Below, one piece after another: positions 1 to 10,670 of a DNA stretch of 64,000 bases (positions are counted from its first letter, which is position 1; every line of letters starts with the position of its first letter). Position numbers and translations under genes: made by a program. The notes below the pieces were generated by a model. The model was not told where the DNA came from. It was given only the letters and a program-made list of their open reading frames with translations, and did no database searches. Where the stretch lies: contig JAACJM010000195.1 in assembly GCA_013368315.1 (NCBI GenBank), forward strand, positions 95,642 through 159,641, in the 5' to 3' direction. The DNA comes from Tetrapyrgos nigripes (lineage: Eukaryota > Basidiomycota > Agaricomycetes > Agaricales > Campanellaceae).

Positions 1-184
1 GTTGGTAGCAGTAAACAGAATTGTAAAAGTATAATCTCTCACACTTTGTTACTGTAAGACGGCTTGAGGAAAAGGAGAGGAAGACAAGACATTTTTTAGG
101 AGACGTTAGCGTAGATAGAATTTCTGAGGTTATGTCTACATGCATTGGATATGTAAAGTTATAGTAACGTTTTACACTGATATA

Positions 185-883
185 TTAATCAAAAACGTCT
201 TCGTACCAAGGTTGACCAGAACTGTAAACTCTGATTTCATCGACAAGCAGAACAGTCACCTAAGATAATTTTTAGCTCCCAACAGAATATCAATGAATTA
301 TAGTACAACACTCACTGCGTCTTCCTTTAATTCCTCAAGTTCAACTTTGCCAACAACAAAAATCGTTGCGTTTCTAGTGACCGCACGGAAACCGATATTC
401 CATCTCTCATACACTGGTTGAACATGTCTGATGTCTACATCTGGCGGAATGGCAGGAATATTGATACTAGGCTCGACATAAATCTAGAACAAATCAAGCA
501 TACAAATAAGAAGAAAGAACGAAATGCTTACCATTGTATCACGTTGAACTTTGAGTGTGACCAGTGGATGTTCTAAGTTGCTACAGGCTTCCCACATATT
601 GTGATAATTGCTCTACTCAACAATCATAGTTCGTTAATCATTATGTATAAAATTATTAAAGATGAAATTTATACGTACCCTTGTTCTGAAATCTTCGGTG
701 GCAGCGTTGAAAGCTTCGAGCTGGGATGGACTGGGAAATACTACCAAATCTGCAGTATCACCTATAGCCTGTAACCAAAGATATCAACGTAGCCACAGAG
801 AGTAAACACACAGTTTATACCTGACCAGGACCTCGAGAGATCATACGCGCAATGGTACATCGCAGAAAGAATTCTTCAGGCAT
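185..883 (-). CDS. small five-exon protein, unknown function
   Basis: I do not recognise this protein. Five exons can be read on the minus strand: 883-821, 768-679, 612-532, 483-316 and 259-185. Every exon length is a multiple of three, every intron has GT..AG borders, and the spliced product is 158 aa ending at a TAA (187-185). That consistency is the main support for a real gene. The product starts MPEEFFLRCTIARM and is rich in short hydrophobic strands (e.g. ATIFVVGKVELEEL), with no signal peptide or membrane segment. It lies just downstream of the interrupted host gene on the same strand. It could be a separate gene or the distal exons of that gene, since only about 60 bp separate them. 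The start ATG at 883 is the first plausible one. Confidence 0.55.
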
Positions 884-941
884 TGGAGAAGGATGGAAGA
901 AGTACAGTACATGAAACTAATTTATACTGATTATAACAGTT

Positions 942-1760
942 TCAATCATCCAATGTCATTTCCTCGATGCGTCTCCTGACATGCCTCTCCAATACATTAA
1001 CATGACTCCCTTCGGTGGCGCTATCGTAATTCGATTCGGATGAACTCTCGTCATCATCATCCGAATGATCATAGCCTACTTTGCGTTTAGTTCCATTCAA
1101 AACCCCTTTATAAGCACTTAATGATCGTTCCGCCACGTCCTTTTCCTCAATTGCAAACTGGAGGAAAGCATGAGTAAAAATGAAGTGAAAAGATAATTTG
1201 AAACGCGCCTGTCTATGTCTCATATCCAAAAGTGTTAACGATCTCAATATACCAATCAGTTTTGTCTTCTGGCCTCCTGCCTGAGGGATCATAGCGATTG
1301 AAGCCTGGACTTCAACAATATCTCCAGTTCGGAAAGCAACAGGATCGGTGGGCTTCATCCTGGAAATGTATTAGTACTAGAACTGGTATATTCCACATTG
1401 CCAAACGTACCTGCCCTCTGGTCTCGAAGAGCTGGGAACATGCTGGTAAAATTTAACAACATTTTCCTCACAATGGATATAATCCTCGTTTGTTAGTCCA
1501 GCGAGGATTCCGTTCGGATCTTCCTGAGCGTTGAAAGGTAGTGCTTCTGCTTGTAATGCATGTCTGCGTGGAGTAAAATACCTGGAACCGAAATGTCAGC
1601 GATCACTATGCATACATCATGAATGTTTTCTTGCCGATTGCTAAAATTTAGAGCAATGTCACCTTGATAACTGGAGAGAAGACCGTTTCCATCAAGTTTC
1701 CCCTCTGGAACACGCCTTTCACACATATAATATACCAATTTGATTGATTCTGCGGTTGCA
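942..1760 (-). pseudogene. 3' part of a host gene split by a transposon
   Basis: This is the C-terminal half of a protein type that I recognise only as a recurrent Agaricomycete hypothetical family. Recognisable stretches in order are LVYYMCERRVPEG, YFTPRRHALQAEALPF, DPNGILAGLTNEDY, TGDIVEVQASIAM and GILRSLTLLD, then an acidic tail ending at a stop at 942. Introns can be read near 1372-1422 and about 1150-1230. The border between the first two stretches (near 1580-1665) does not splice cleanly in frame, so there may be a frameshift. The 5' half lies beyond 8229. Removing 1761-8229 plus one 7-bp target copy joins ..STFAAT to AESIKLVYY.. in frame. No function is assigned. Disruption is inferred unless the element is spliced out. 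Confidence 0.6.
1754..1760. repeat. left 7-bp target-site duplication GGTTGCA
   Basis: GGTTGCA lies directly outside the left inverted end. The identical heptamer lies directly outside the right end at 8230-8236. Collapsing one copy restores the reading frame of the flanking gene, which supports a true target duplication. Confidence 0.85.
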
Positions 1761-1870
1761 TAGCGTCGGCGGGAAACGCAAGCTTACATCCTGGACTCGC
1801 GTGTCACACGTCCGGTAACCTCGGTCCAGATGTCAATCAAGCCCCTATTCTTGTATGTAGTATGTATCCT
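1761..1870. repeat. left terminal inverted repeat
   Basis: The outermost 20 bases match the inverse of 8210-8229 exactly. Further in, similarity continues with small indels: the words CTGGACTCGCG, CGGTAACCTCGGTCCA and GTAGTATGTATC all have inverse counterparts at the right end. Confidence 0.85.
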
Positions 1871-2108
1871 ATATATCATACCGACTCAACATAGTTAAGC
1901 ATCTCCTACATAGGGAGTAGTTTGTGCAGCCTTCTGAGCTTAAGAGTTCATAGAGATTCCTTGACGCAGGGAGCTTGTGTGTGTGATATTGATATACATT
2001 GCCGCATGGTGAAAGCATGTTGGGTGGTTGATCAGATCTTATGCTGCATGCACGCATGGCAGGAGCATATAAGTAACGACGTTAAAGCTTTAAAAGCGCC
2101 TGTTTGCA

Positions 2109-2543
2109 ATGGCAACACCCACTGTGTGCTACTCAGCTGAAGTACCCGGTGATGTCGGATGTGGGCAGAACTTTCCGCGAAAAATGACTTCCGGTCTCTG
2201 TGACCGATGCACATTGTGGAATATGTTGAAGGACAAGTCTGATGGGTTTGAGACTTTGTCGGTAAGCCTACAGACCACTTTATATCTTGAAAAGTTGTTC
2301 AGTGTTATAACGACGATATAGGGATATAATCAATGCATAGATTGTGGTGCTGTAGAAATGGCAATGCAAAACAGTGACGGATGGCGATGTTCTGAGTGCA
2401 TGGAAGGTGAGTTGGATTATGCATTCATACTCTCAGAAGCTATATATGCTAACAAGTATTCAGAGCTGAGGGCGGCCAAAGTCCTACGCATTGCGAATGA
2501 AGTCAGGAGTGGCGCATGGGAAGCGCGCATGAGACGAAATTAA
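2109..2543 (+). CDS. Cys-rich small protein, free copy of the kinase N-module
   Basis: Two exons (2109-2261 and 2322-2543) joined in phase 0 give 125 aa. The first exon has GCGQNF, then GLCDRC. The second has CIDC followed about 16 residues later by CSEC, so it looks like a pair of small zinc-binding knuckles. The arrangement copies the N-terminus of the alpha-kinase in the same transposon: first-exon length (51 versus 53 codons), the GC..GLCxRC pattern, a phase-0 intron, then CxxC..CxxC. The tail is helical and charged, without kinase motifs. It sits 240 bp inside the left inverted end and converges on the kinase gene. A role as a regulator, decoy or targeting subunit of the kinase is inference only. 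A GT..AG pair inside exon 2 (about 2407-2437) is too short for a likely intron. Confidence 0.65.
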
Positions 2544-2668
2544 ATAAAGAACTGATTATTATAGAAAAATCTCGAACATTGGGACTATAGATATCAATGG
2601 TTGAATACATACGATCAAAAAGGATAGATAAATGCTTATGGTAGGAGAAGATTCGGAAGATATATGTC

Positions 2669-5129
2669 TCAAGCTTCATCTTCATTCTCACTTTCCCCAC
2701 TCTGAGTGGCACAACGCCGACTACGCTTGGTCCGCTGGCTCGTGGTAGGCTTACTGCGATGTTTTTCCTTCTCGATCATCAATTCCTTCATACCAATCTC
2801 AGTGCAGATGCGGTTGTCAGTGTGGTTTTTGATGAACTCTTCGAGTCCTTCGTAGCCATGATCGCCGGGACCGCTGTCACTATGGAACCAGGTCAGAAGA
2901 AAGAAAAATAAATTACGCATTGACGAGTTAGTGATCACTTACCCTTCTCTTGTGTGTGTCATAGCATCAAACAGCACTTGACCATGTTCAGTAGGAGATC
3001 CTTCAAAATTTTAATGAATTCTATAGATCAGAGACACAAACATGGAAATAAGATACCTTGCAAGTCAACGAAGACCATTTTTCCATGACTCCAGAAAAGG
3101 GAAAAGTGTGCGAACGCAGCCATTGTCATGAAAGGGAGTGTGTTGCGTTTTACTTGTGTCATTGTGCCTGAGTACTTCGTGACCTCAGTAGTACGGCGAG
3201 GCTCAATGAGCCAAATTACTCGGAGCGGTTCCAGATCAGCTGATTCTGGTTCATACATTTCTTGCATATAGCGATCAGCAGTGACACCAGACAAAGTAGA
3301 GGGTGTATCCTTTTCGACGATCTCTTCAGCAAGATAAGCATCGGTGAAAGAAAAGTCTAAAAATAAGGTGAGCTATCACTCTGAGAGACGATGAAGAATG
3401 ATACTTACCTTTACAGTAATCAACTCCATCCTGTTCACAGACTTGCTTGAAGATGTCCCAGAAGAATTTACCCCGATGAAGGATGCGAAGTTCTGATTCA
3501 AGCGCCCAGCTATCATAGTGCATATTGTATGGGTTACTCATTCGTTTGAATACCATCTGTTCAGAAACCCTGATGAGGCCCTTTGGAAGTGATAAGCTTC
3601 GTAACCCAAATGAATGAAGTATATCAATACTCACTGGAAAGACAGTCTTTGTCAAGCCTGAGCCAATCGAAGCATCAGACACCACTGCCTCTACTACCTC
3701 ACCTCCGTCCCAATCGACATCAATTTCACCTTCCTCCTGCTCCTGAATCTGAGCAATACGAAGTTTCATAGTGGTGGATGAAGGGAAGCGTGTACAGCTC
3801 TTGATTTTCAAAACTGCACTGCCCTTTTTTCCATAACTCGATACGAGTGGTGCTACATGATAGTTAGCTAAATCCAAATCCCAATGTTGTAAGACTTACC
3901 GTTGCGTTTGGATGGCATTGAACCAGCCTCACTGTCATCAAGACGTCTTTTGGCTCGTGCAGAACCACCCAGAGCTTGAGGAAGCTCCACTCCGAGCCGG
4001 GTCTCCATCTTGATTAGAACATGATATGAGTTTCATAGATAATTGGAAATTTCGATTTTCATACCTTTGGCGCATCTACAATAAGCCAAAGATGTATATG
4101 TTGACCATTTGTTTGACGGGGACTCGGATTTTTCTTGGTTTGATCAGCGAGTGAGACAAGATTCTTCAGAGGAAAGCCGTCCATGGCAAGATGAACGTCA
4201 TAAAGATTGCCAACAGTACCATGCTCGGTGTTTCCAATCAGGGCAACATTCTGAGGCCAACGCAAATTGACTTCATCGCTACATGCAAAGTCGGATATCC
4301 ATGTAATGAGTGAAGAATGTGTGCTAAAGATAGAATGATACGTACTATTGCATACTTCCGGGAGCTGAGTTACGCCATTGTGCATTGAAGCGATCGACAA
4401 AAATCTTTTTGACATCTAATAACAAAATGAGGATATTCACACTGAAGTAGAGAGATCAATCATACCTGAGACTGAGTCATTAGCATCAAAAGTCATGATA
4501 TCATTAGGGAAGGTGACCAGAGGCTTCTCGGGTGTGGCTAAACGTGCGTGAATGAGGATAGTACGGCCACTGCCAGATTGTCCAGCCCGGAAAGCAGACA
4601 TCTCAGAGGCCGGAGACAAGGCTGCTGGAGTGGAGATGGCATTCATCTGGGCTTGTTTCTGTTTTGCTGCTTGCATCGAGGCAGTAAAATTGGTCGACAT
4701 ACTATTTGCGGCAGCATTTGACATTGTACCTGACTGAGATATGGTAGGTGTTGGGATGGGAAGCGGAGTGGGAGCTAGAGATATGCAGTTGAAAGAAAAG
4801 TCTTCAACGTAGAAAAAATCAATCGTACCTGCAAGCTGTTTGCACATTCCACACAGTGGTTCACGTAGATTGCGACCAATCTGGCCACAACCAGTACATT
4901 GTGCTATTTCCTAAAAAAAATCCTATTATGTCAATACTGATCATGGTAATGGGATGATGAGAATATGTACCTTGGCCTCCTGTGCTTTCACCGGGTCATC
5001 GGTAGACTTAGCAATGAGCTCACATCGGACACAAAGCCCAGGTGACTTCTTGTTAGGAAAGAAACCAGAGCAACCATCGCCAGGACTAGAACCTTGACAA
5101 GAGGCGCATGGATTCTCAGAAGCAGACAT
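2669..5129 (-). CDS. alpha-type protein kinase with Cys-rich N-terminus
   Basis: This encodes a Ser/Thr kinase of the atypical alpha-kinase (EEF2K/MHCK) superfamily, in the form common in Agaricomycetes. Ten exons read in frame: 5129-4971, 4910-4829, 4774-4466, 4415-4346, 4278-4065, 4008-3900, 3852-3409, 3356-3057, 3000-2943 and 2879-2669, giving 598 aa. Residues 1-80 hold two Cys modules (CASC..GLCVRC and CTGC..CGMC). Residues about 81-330 are a linker with a Gln/Ala/Ser-rich part. The kinase domain spans about 330-570: VFKRM (probable ATP-binding Lys near 364), WLIEPRR, KYSGTM, FAHFS, VFVDLQG, FDAMTHT and GPGDHGYEG, then the usual HxxNxIC-like end with Asp replacing the Cys (HTDNRIC). The tail is basic then acidic. 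It is divergently transcribed from the transposase, 510 bp away, inside one transposon. A readable 39-nt stretch in exon 7 (about 3610-3650) could be an extra intron. Confidence 0.88.
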
Positions 5130-5639
5130 GAAAGCGATAATGGACGAGATTGGATGGGTAGCAGAAAGCTGATCTTGGAAGGCCTTATATATCGTAAAAT
5201 CACAGGAAAAAAAAAGGAAAAAAAGCAAGGAAAGAAACGGCCGCTGAAGCACCTATGGGACCGCTGTGCGGGCTTGCCAAACTAGTGTTGTCGAATTTGA
5301 GTCTGTAAGCGTAAAATACGAACCTGTAGACTGCCCTGAGTCTGCCGAACCTTGAGCCCAAGCGGTGAATATATTTCTGAATTTTCAACGTCTACGGCCG
5401 TTGAATCTTACGTTGAGCTCAGTCCAACTCGCAAGGGTAGCAGGAGTCAGAGCAAACTGGGAAGTACGTTGAAGGTATTTTGAAGCAATACTGAATGGAG
5501 TTTAAAAGCTCCGATCGAATTTTAAACGGCGACTGTGGCGTTACTGCGGGCACATGGTTTCTGCAAGCTTAAAAGCAAGCCTTCACATTTGTGCTCACCA
5601 GTCTTTCTTCGTCAATCACCAGGGAGAGCTCCATATGCT
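5130..5639. promoter_or_regulatory. shared divergent promoter region, kinase and transposase
   Basis: These 510 bp separate the kinase start (-) from the transposase start (+), so both promoters must lie here unless they overlap the genes. A pyrimidine-rich stretch on the minus strand (about 5200-5230) precedes the kinase. No certain TATA element was identified. An in-frame upstream ATG for the transposase is at 5535. Confidence 0.4.
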
Positions 5640-7277
5640 ATGGCTTCGAATCCAAGTGGAAAAAATCAGCACAATAACGGACCCCGTCAGTATCCATCTA
5701 TAGAGATTGATACCATTCTGATTCTCTCCCTCTTAGGCCCTCCCGATGAACAGCTTCGAAATGAGCTCATGAGTCTTGCAGTACATGAAGGCCTCAAATA
5801 TTCGGAAATACGTGCAGCTTTGGCCAAGAAGTTCAACTACCACATCGGGTATGTATACATAATTTCTCCTTGGAATTACACCTTTCTAATGTTCAATTCA
5901 GAGACCGTACCCTTTCAAACTTGCTCTGGAGACTTGATATCCCGACGACAAGACGTAACGGAAAGAAGCTTTCCGAGGGTCTCAAGACATTCTTGGTTGT
6001 TGACAAACTTGAAGGTGACCCATATCATCGGCGCAGCGCAGTATCCATACAATCCTCCTTACGACAAGAGATGACACCTATCCCTAGGTAAGCCTCGTGC
6101 TCTAGCTCTGATTTTATTTATAGAGAAATCTCATCTTCTCTTGCTATGCGCTAGGGATACTGTTCGACGCATTCAGAAAGAAAATGAAGATCCAGTTTAT
6201 CGACTTCTCCGAGCTCCTTCTGGCCAGAAATTCAAAATACCTCGTCGTCCACTTTTAGTCATAGGCCCTTATCAGCAAATCCATAGCGATGGCCATGAAA
6301 AGCTGTCCGCTTCGGGGCTGGATATGGGCGGAGTTGGCATACCTATATACGGATTTCGGCAACATGTCGGTCACATTCCGATGCTTGTAGTAGTGCCTGA
6401 TGCACGGCAAGCAGACATTATTGGCCATCTCCATTTGGACTTGATTGAGAGTTGTGGCTACAGTACGTTTCTATCTGTTGACTTGATATTTGCCTCAATG
6501 ATTGCTGATAACGATGGTAGATATTCCTGTACAAATTACAGTGGACAAAGGTTCAGAGACTGGAGAGATGTATGCTCAGCAAGTCGCACTCCGGTGAGTA
6601 TGAAATTTGATTCATCGTGTTTGCTTTCATTCTCAAATACTGTCAGCGAGGCTTTCAATCGAGAAGAATTCCAAGATCTTCACGAGTGGCCGGCCTTTGT
6701 CGCTGTTCCCAGTACCCGCAACATTGTGGTGGAAGTAATGTGGTATTGGTTCCGACGCTTTAACGGGAGAGATCTCCGTGAAATTCTGTGTGAAGGGAAG
6801 TCAAACGGATATTTTCATGCACACAAGCAGGATCACATGTAAGTCAAAAATTTCACCTTGCTTCGTCTACGCATGCCTGACTAGAATGATAGTGATTTAT
6901 TTCATTGGCTATTCTCCAAGATTGTCCAGGGCTGCTTGGACGCTTTTTGCATTTACTGGAATGCGCATCGGGTTAGGAAGCAGGTCAATTCATCTTTCCC
7001 ATCTGGCACTACTCCTAACCAGGTGATGCGCTGTCCTGAGCAATATGGATTGAGAGACTGCAGGATACCAGTTCATCCTAAATCTGTCAATGCGTTGCGG
7101 AGCCGGTTGCCTCCGAGAGATGAGCTGTTGCGATGGGCCAGCAATGAATTTGAGGCAAGGGTCAGAAGGGCTTATCAGGAGATTGGGACTCCTGACCTCT
7201 CTGCTGGAATGAAGTCTGCTCTTCAAGGATGGGAGATTTTCAGGCAGTTGTCTGTCAAGTTGGATGCCTCCCAGTAG
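5640..7277 (+). CDS. DDE integrase-like transposase of the TIR element
   Basis: This probably cuts and pastes the surrounding element. Six exons read in frame: 5640-5848, 5902-6087, 6155-6462, 6521-6593, 6647-6838 and 6893-7277, giving 450 aa. After an N-terminal helical part that may bind DNA (RAALAKKFNYHI..RTLSNLLWRL, about 55-85) comes an RNase H-fold integrase core. The candidate triad is D177 in HSDGHEKL, D243 in VDKGSETG and E288 in STRNIVVEVMW. This SDGH / DxGxE / RNxxVE layout is typical of fungal proteins annotated as integrase core domain-like. Nothing is broken. The last intron must end at 6892 (GATAG) to keep frame. An in-frame ATG at 5535 would add 35 residues; I chose 5640 because MASNPSG starts a compact polar N-terminus. 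The superfamily is not assigned. Confidence 0.82.
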
Positions 7278-8097
7278 CTATCCATTGATTCTCGTATTTA
7301 TTTAAGTTGTAAGGATCTTTGAATGAAGAGTCCATGTTTATTATGTATATCATATCTGAGAGATCATATATCCATTCAAGAATCTCCAGAGATTTCGCAA
7401 AATTCGTGGTTAAAGCTTGAACTTGCGAGGTCTCAGATCAGCATAATTACTACATGACCCCTGAATATTGTCTTTTCCTGGGCTGCACAAAAATGTATAT
7501 GTATCTAACCCTGCCGAACATCGTAGACACGGCAGTATCTTCCCTGATCACATCGTCAAGTGACAATAGATAATACTTATAGATACACAATGTGATAGAA
7601 TTGAGGGCCATTGCGCGTACTTACCATAGGCAGACGCGTTTTGGACGCTTGTCATGAATTGTTGATAGAACGAGCGATATCGGTGTCGTATAGAGCGCGC
7701 AGATAAGTTGCCGCCTTCACGGTGTGTGATCCACAAAGATTCCAAGCGTTGAAATGATCTCCCCCGGTGCTGATGGTACTTATCGTCAAGGGAGTCATCA
7801 CGCCAAGTCGTTTGTGGCTGTACTCGTATATCCGTTTTTGGAACCTCCGGCTTTCCGAGCGCGTTCTACTCTCCATCCACAGTCCTGCCACTTTCTTTAT
7901 ATGCATCCAAATCATCGAAATTCTTAGCCCAGCCAGTATCCCTTTCCATCCCGGATATTTCTCGAAAATTTAATATAATTATTAATTATAATATCCCAAT
8001 TTATTTAATAATTTTCTGAGGTTAGTAATCGCCGGTACGTACAACATCTGAGTTTACAACATACTGCATGAGTATCCTCCTCGTACGAGACAGCTCT
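7278..8097. other. transposon interior without a confident gene
   Basis: This is the stretch between the transposase stop and the right inverted repeat. The minus strand has codon-like pieces (7550-7970) that switch frame and hit stops, so a decayed third gene is possible. No domain is recognised. AT-rich runs lie at 7970-8015. Confidence 0.35.
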
Positions 8098-8229
8098 GTA
8101 TGTTAGATACATACTACATAAGTACATGAATAGGGGCATGATTCCTATCATGGACCGAGTTGGGGCCGAAGTTACCGGATTTGATGGGCGCGAGTCCAGG
8201 ATCCAAGCTTGCGTTTCCCGCCGACGCTA
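8098..8229. repeat. right terminal inverted repeat
   Basis: This is the inverse of 1761-1870 with indels. The outer 20 bases are exact, and shared internal words include CGCGAGTCCAGGAT, GTTACCGGA, GGACCGAG and ATACATACTACATA. The heptamer GGTTGCA follows at 8230-8236. Confidence 0.85.
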
Positions 8230-8760
8230 GGTTGCAGCAAATGTTGAACTTCCAAGACCAGTGATTTGGATTTCTTGACGCAAAAAACTCGCCACCTTAC
8301 GTCTTTGATTATCGCTGCAATCACATTTAGATATCAGAGAATATGTATATGATAAGCCAAACTTCTCACTTACGGCAAGGAAAGAACGGGAGGTATACGT
8401 TTGTCTGAAAGTATACCCTGCATTGTGAAAACAATCTCCTTGAAGGATCCGTTGGTTTGCCTGCTCAATCGGGGAAGTGAAGGAACACCATATGTAGGAA
8501 CGGACAAAGCGCTCGTCCAATTCGGTGTCTACAAACGCAAGAGGTAAGATGTAGATATCACAGGTTCATATTATCCAAATAGTCATGCTCACCTCAGTCA
8601 ATCCAACCGGATTCAACCCACCATTACGAGCTTTCTCACGATGACAGGTCCACTGCTCGAGGTCTTTCTCTGGATAACACGTTAAATACATTCTCAAGCG
8701 TAACAACATTAGCACTCACTCGCAGCTTCCACTGGGTAATATTCGTTCATCCTTACCAAG
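8230..8760 (-). pseudogene. 5' part of the transposon-split host gene
   Basis: Exons can be read on the minus strand: about 8755-8720 (..LPSGSCE), about 8672-8594 (KDLEQWTCHREKARNGG..), about 8530-8384 (TPNWTSALSVPTYG..GILSDKRIPPVLSLP) and about 8317-8230 (DNQRRKVASFLRQE..STFAAT). Splice borders are GT..AG and the pieces join in frame. The last exon continues directly into 1753 and below if the transposon and one GGTTGCA are removed. I recognise no domain. The true start is upstream and was not found. The gene looks intact apart from the insertion, which suggests a recent event. Confidence 0.6.
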
Positions 8761-9308
8761 TAGAAATGAATGATAGTGAGGATGTTTGAAGAATATACTC
8801 AGGATACTTGAACTTAAATAGTAAAGTTGCAATATACCAAATCACAGTGAAACATCAATTCGAAACCAGTTGGAATCCCTACATGTAAGATCAATAGAAT
8901 ATAGCTCAGCGAACCTGTGAATGAGATCATTGACAATGAGTTACATGCATACCATCCTTTGTCAAGTTTTACCCAAATTCAAGTCTGTCATCTCTAAGCG
9001 GATGGAGCATATTATCGTTCCTGATAGACCTTCTCTGCCAGTTTATTTCAGTTGTGATCCACACATAAGATCGACCACCTCCGCAGCCAGATCATGTCAA
9101 ATAAAGGCACATCCTCTTACATCCGCGATCTCTTACTCGCTCCCAATGTTTGCATCTTTCACTTGCAAACTTACTGTCTTATTCGCAGCCTGTTAATCAA
9201 CAGTTCCATAATATGTTCTGTATCACTCAAACAAGATCCATTTCGCTCAGTGATAATCTAGACCAATGATCTAATGAACTAATTTCTCCGCATACAGATT
9301 ATGTCAAT
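8761..9308. other. no confident gene
   Basis: Probable promoter and first exon region of the interrupted minus-strand gene, plus spacer. An open stretch on the plus strand (8921-9196) lacks any recognisable motif. Confidence 0.3.
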
Positions 9309-9315
9309 CGTTATC
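9309..9315. repeat. left 7-bp target-site duplication CGTTATC
   Basis: CGTTATC directly precedes the left inverted end CCCAGTGAAAAG. The same heptamer follows the right inverted end at 10671-10677. Confidence 0.8.
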
Positions 9316-10670
9316 CCCAGTGAAAAGTCGGTTTCCCTAGAGCGAACCAGAGCGAATGTGCACCCGCAAATGATTGGGGAAAAAAGAGTCAGAAAGAGTC
9401 CGAGCGAACTAGGCTATACATATGCTAGGTATTGCACTAGATAACTACTAGATAACTGCTAAAGTATGGCTAATTCTCCTTACTTTGTTGTCAAAGCAAC
9501 TAGTTCCTATGAAGTTAGGCTAAGTTAGCCAGGTAACTTCACTCTACTTGTCCAACTTATCATTATGTATCCTACATACTGCGTAGTACAATGTTATCTA
9601 CACTGTACAAAGGCATAGCTTCGTTTTGTCAACAACTTCAGCAGGTCCCGAGCATCTTAGAAACACTCGACATCATTCAAGGACTTCACGCCTTTCTCTT
9701 CCTTCTACCATCACCATTTCCAGTTGACTTCTTCTCTTTCACGTTCGACGCGCAATCCGCCTGGCCAACGCCGTTACCTTCAAAGCCTTACGCGTCTCTG
9801 ATGTGAACGAGGGATGGAATTGGTTGTACAAGTGGGTTTTGTTGTCCGGTGAGTCCTCCGTTGGTCGCGCTACCATCTTTCTTTAACCCGCCTTTTCCAT
9901 CAGGTGTGTGCTAGTGGGTATTTGTATTCTGGGTACGTCTCAGACACATTCCTGTACGCTGCCCGCTAACTCCCTGGCCAACGTTGTTGTGATCTGCAAA
10001 GGCGTTTTCTCATCGTTCAGTGAGTCTTCCGTGTCGCGTTATCTTCTTTCTCTAACCCGCCTTTTGCATTAGGCGAATTTGTATGGATATCTGGGCTCCC
10101 GGTGCGTCTTGGATGCGCCACCACGTCGTTGCAGTACTGATGGACTTCTTGTGCAGCTATTTTCCACTTCGCAATTGTCCACATCGGTACGTTCTCTTCT
10201 GGAAATTCTGCATGATGCCTTTCCTGACACAGAACCTATGTACACAGACTTTTTCAGGCATTTTTGGAGAGGACATCAGTGTAGAAGGGATTATGGCAAT
10301 GGATGCAGGAGAGTGCATTTTATTACAGTGTATTTCTACTATGTATGTATGCCATGTACTGTACCAAATCGTACCGTAGCAAATCACAATGAACATTTCC
10401 TTCACAATTTATCAGAACCAGAGTGAGCCAGAGAGAACCAGAGCGAGCGCACCAATTAGTGTGCACCCTATTCAAACCAAACGGACGAGAGCGAATGAGA
10501 GCAAATATACTCAAAATCTTCCAAAAAATACTCGCTCAGACTCAGTTTGACTCAATGCAGATAATGAGCGGTGCACAATTTTGTAACGAGAGCGAACACA
10601 GGCGAGTCAGACTGAGTGTCTTTTGGACATTCGCTGGGGTTCGCTCTGGGCCCATTGACTTTTCACTGGG
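9316..10670. mobile_element. non-autonomous TIR element, 1.36 kb
   Basis: The left end CCCAGTGAAAAGTC is the exact inverse of the right end GACTTTTCACTGGG. After a short diverged stretch the inverted match resumes (AGAGCGAACC..AGCGAATGT). The flanks are 7-bp direct repeats CGTTATC. Subterminal copies of GAGCGAAY/GAGCGAR crowd both ends (9345-9415 and 10425-10650), as expected for transposase binding sites. No transposase can be read inside, so movement would depend on an enzyme from elsewhere. The interior has short intron-like duplicated segments. The end sequence differs from the kinase-bearing element, but the duplication length is the same. Confidence 0.8.
9848..10074 (+). repeat. internal direct repeat of an intron-like segment
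   Basis: The segment 9848-9904 (GTGAGTCCTCCG..AACCCGCCTTTTCCATCAGG) recurs at 10019-10074 with about 85% similarity by eye. Both start GTGAGTC and end in CAGG/TAGG, so each looks like a spliceosomal intron within a duplicated exon-intron unit of about 171 bp. Confidence 0.5.

Larger units (their letters stand above)
1761..8229. mobile_element. DNA transposon with TIRs carrying an alpha-kinase
   Basis: The element is 6,469 bp. It begins TAGCGTCGGCGGG and ends with the exact inverse CCCGCCGACGCTA. The inverted similarity extends about 110-130 bp inward on both sides. The flanks are 7-bp direct repeats GGTTGCA. It interrupts a minus-strand coding exon in frame. Inside are, left to right, a Cys-rich small gene (+), an alpha-type protein kinase gene (-) and a DDE integrase-like transposase gene (+). 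All three splice into open frames, so the element may still be active or be recent. I cannot assign the superfamily. The 7-bp duplication argues against Tc1/mariner (TA), PIF (3 bp), hAT (8 bp) and Mutator (9 bp). Kinase and small gene may be captured cargo or a stable part of this lineage of element. Confidence 0.85.

Noticed and set aside
1869..2214. open frames on both strands around the left inverted repeat and small Cys-rich gene
   Set aside because: They overlap the better supported spliced gene or the TIR and lack splice and domain support.
1751..8240. target duplication longer than 7 bp
   Set aside because: Bases outside GGTTGCA differ in register (TGC before the left copy, GCA after the right copy), so only seven are shared in position.
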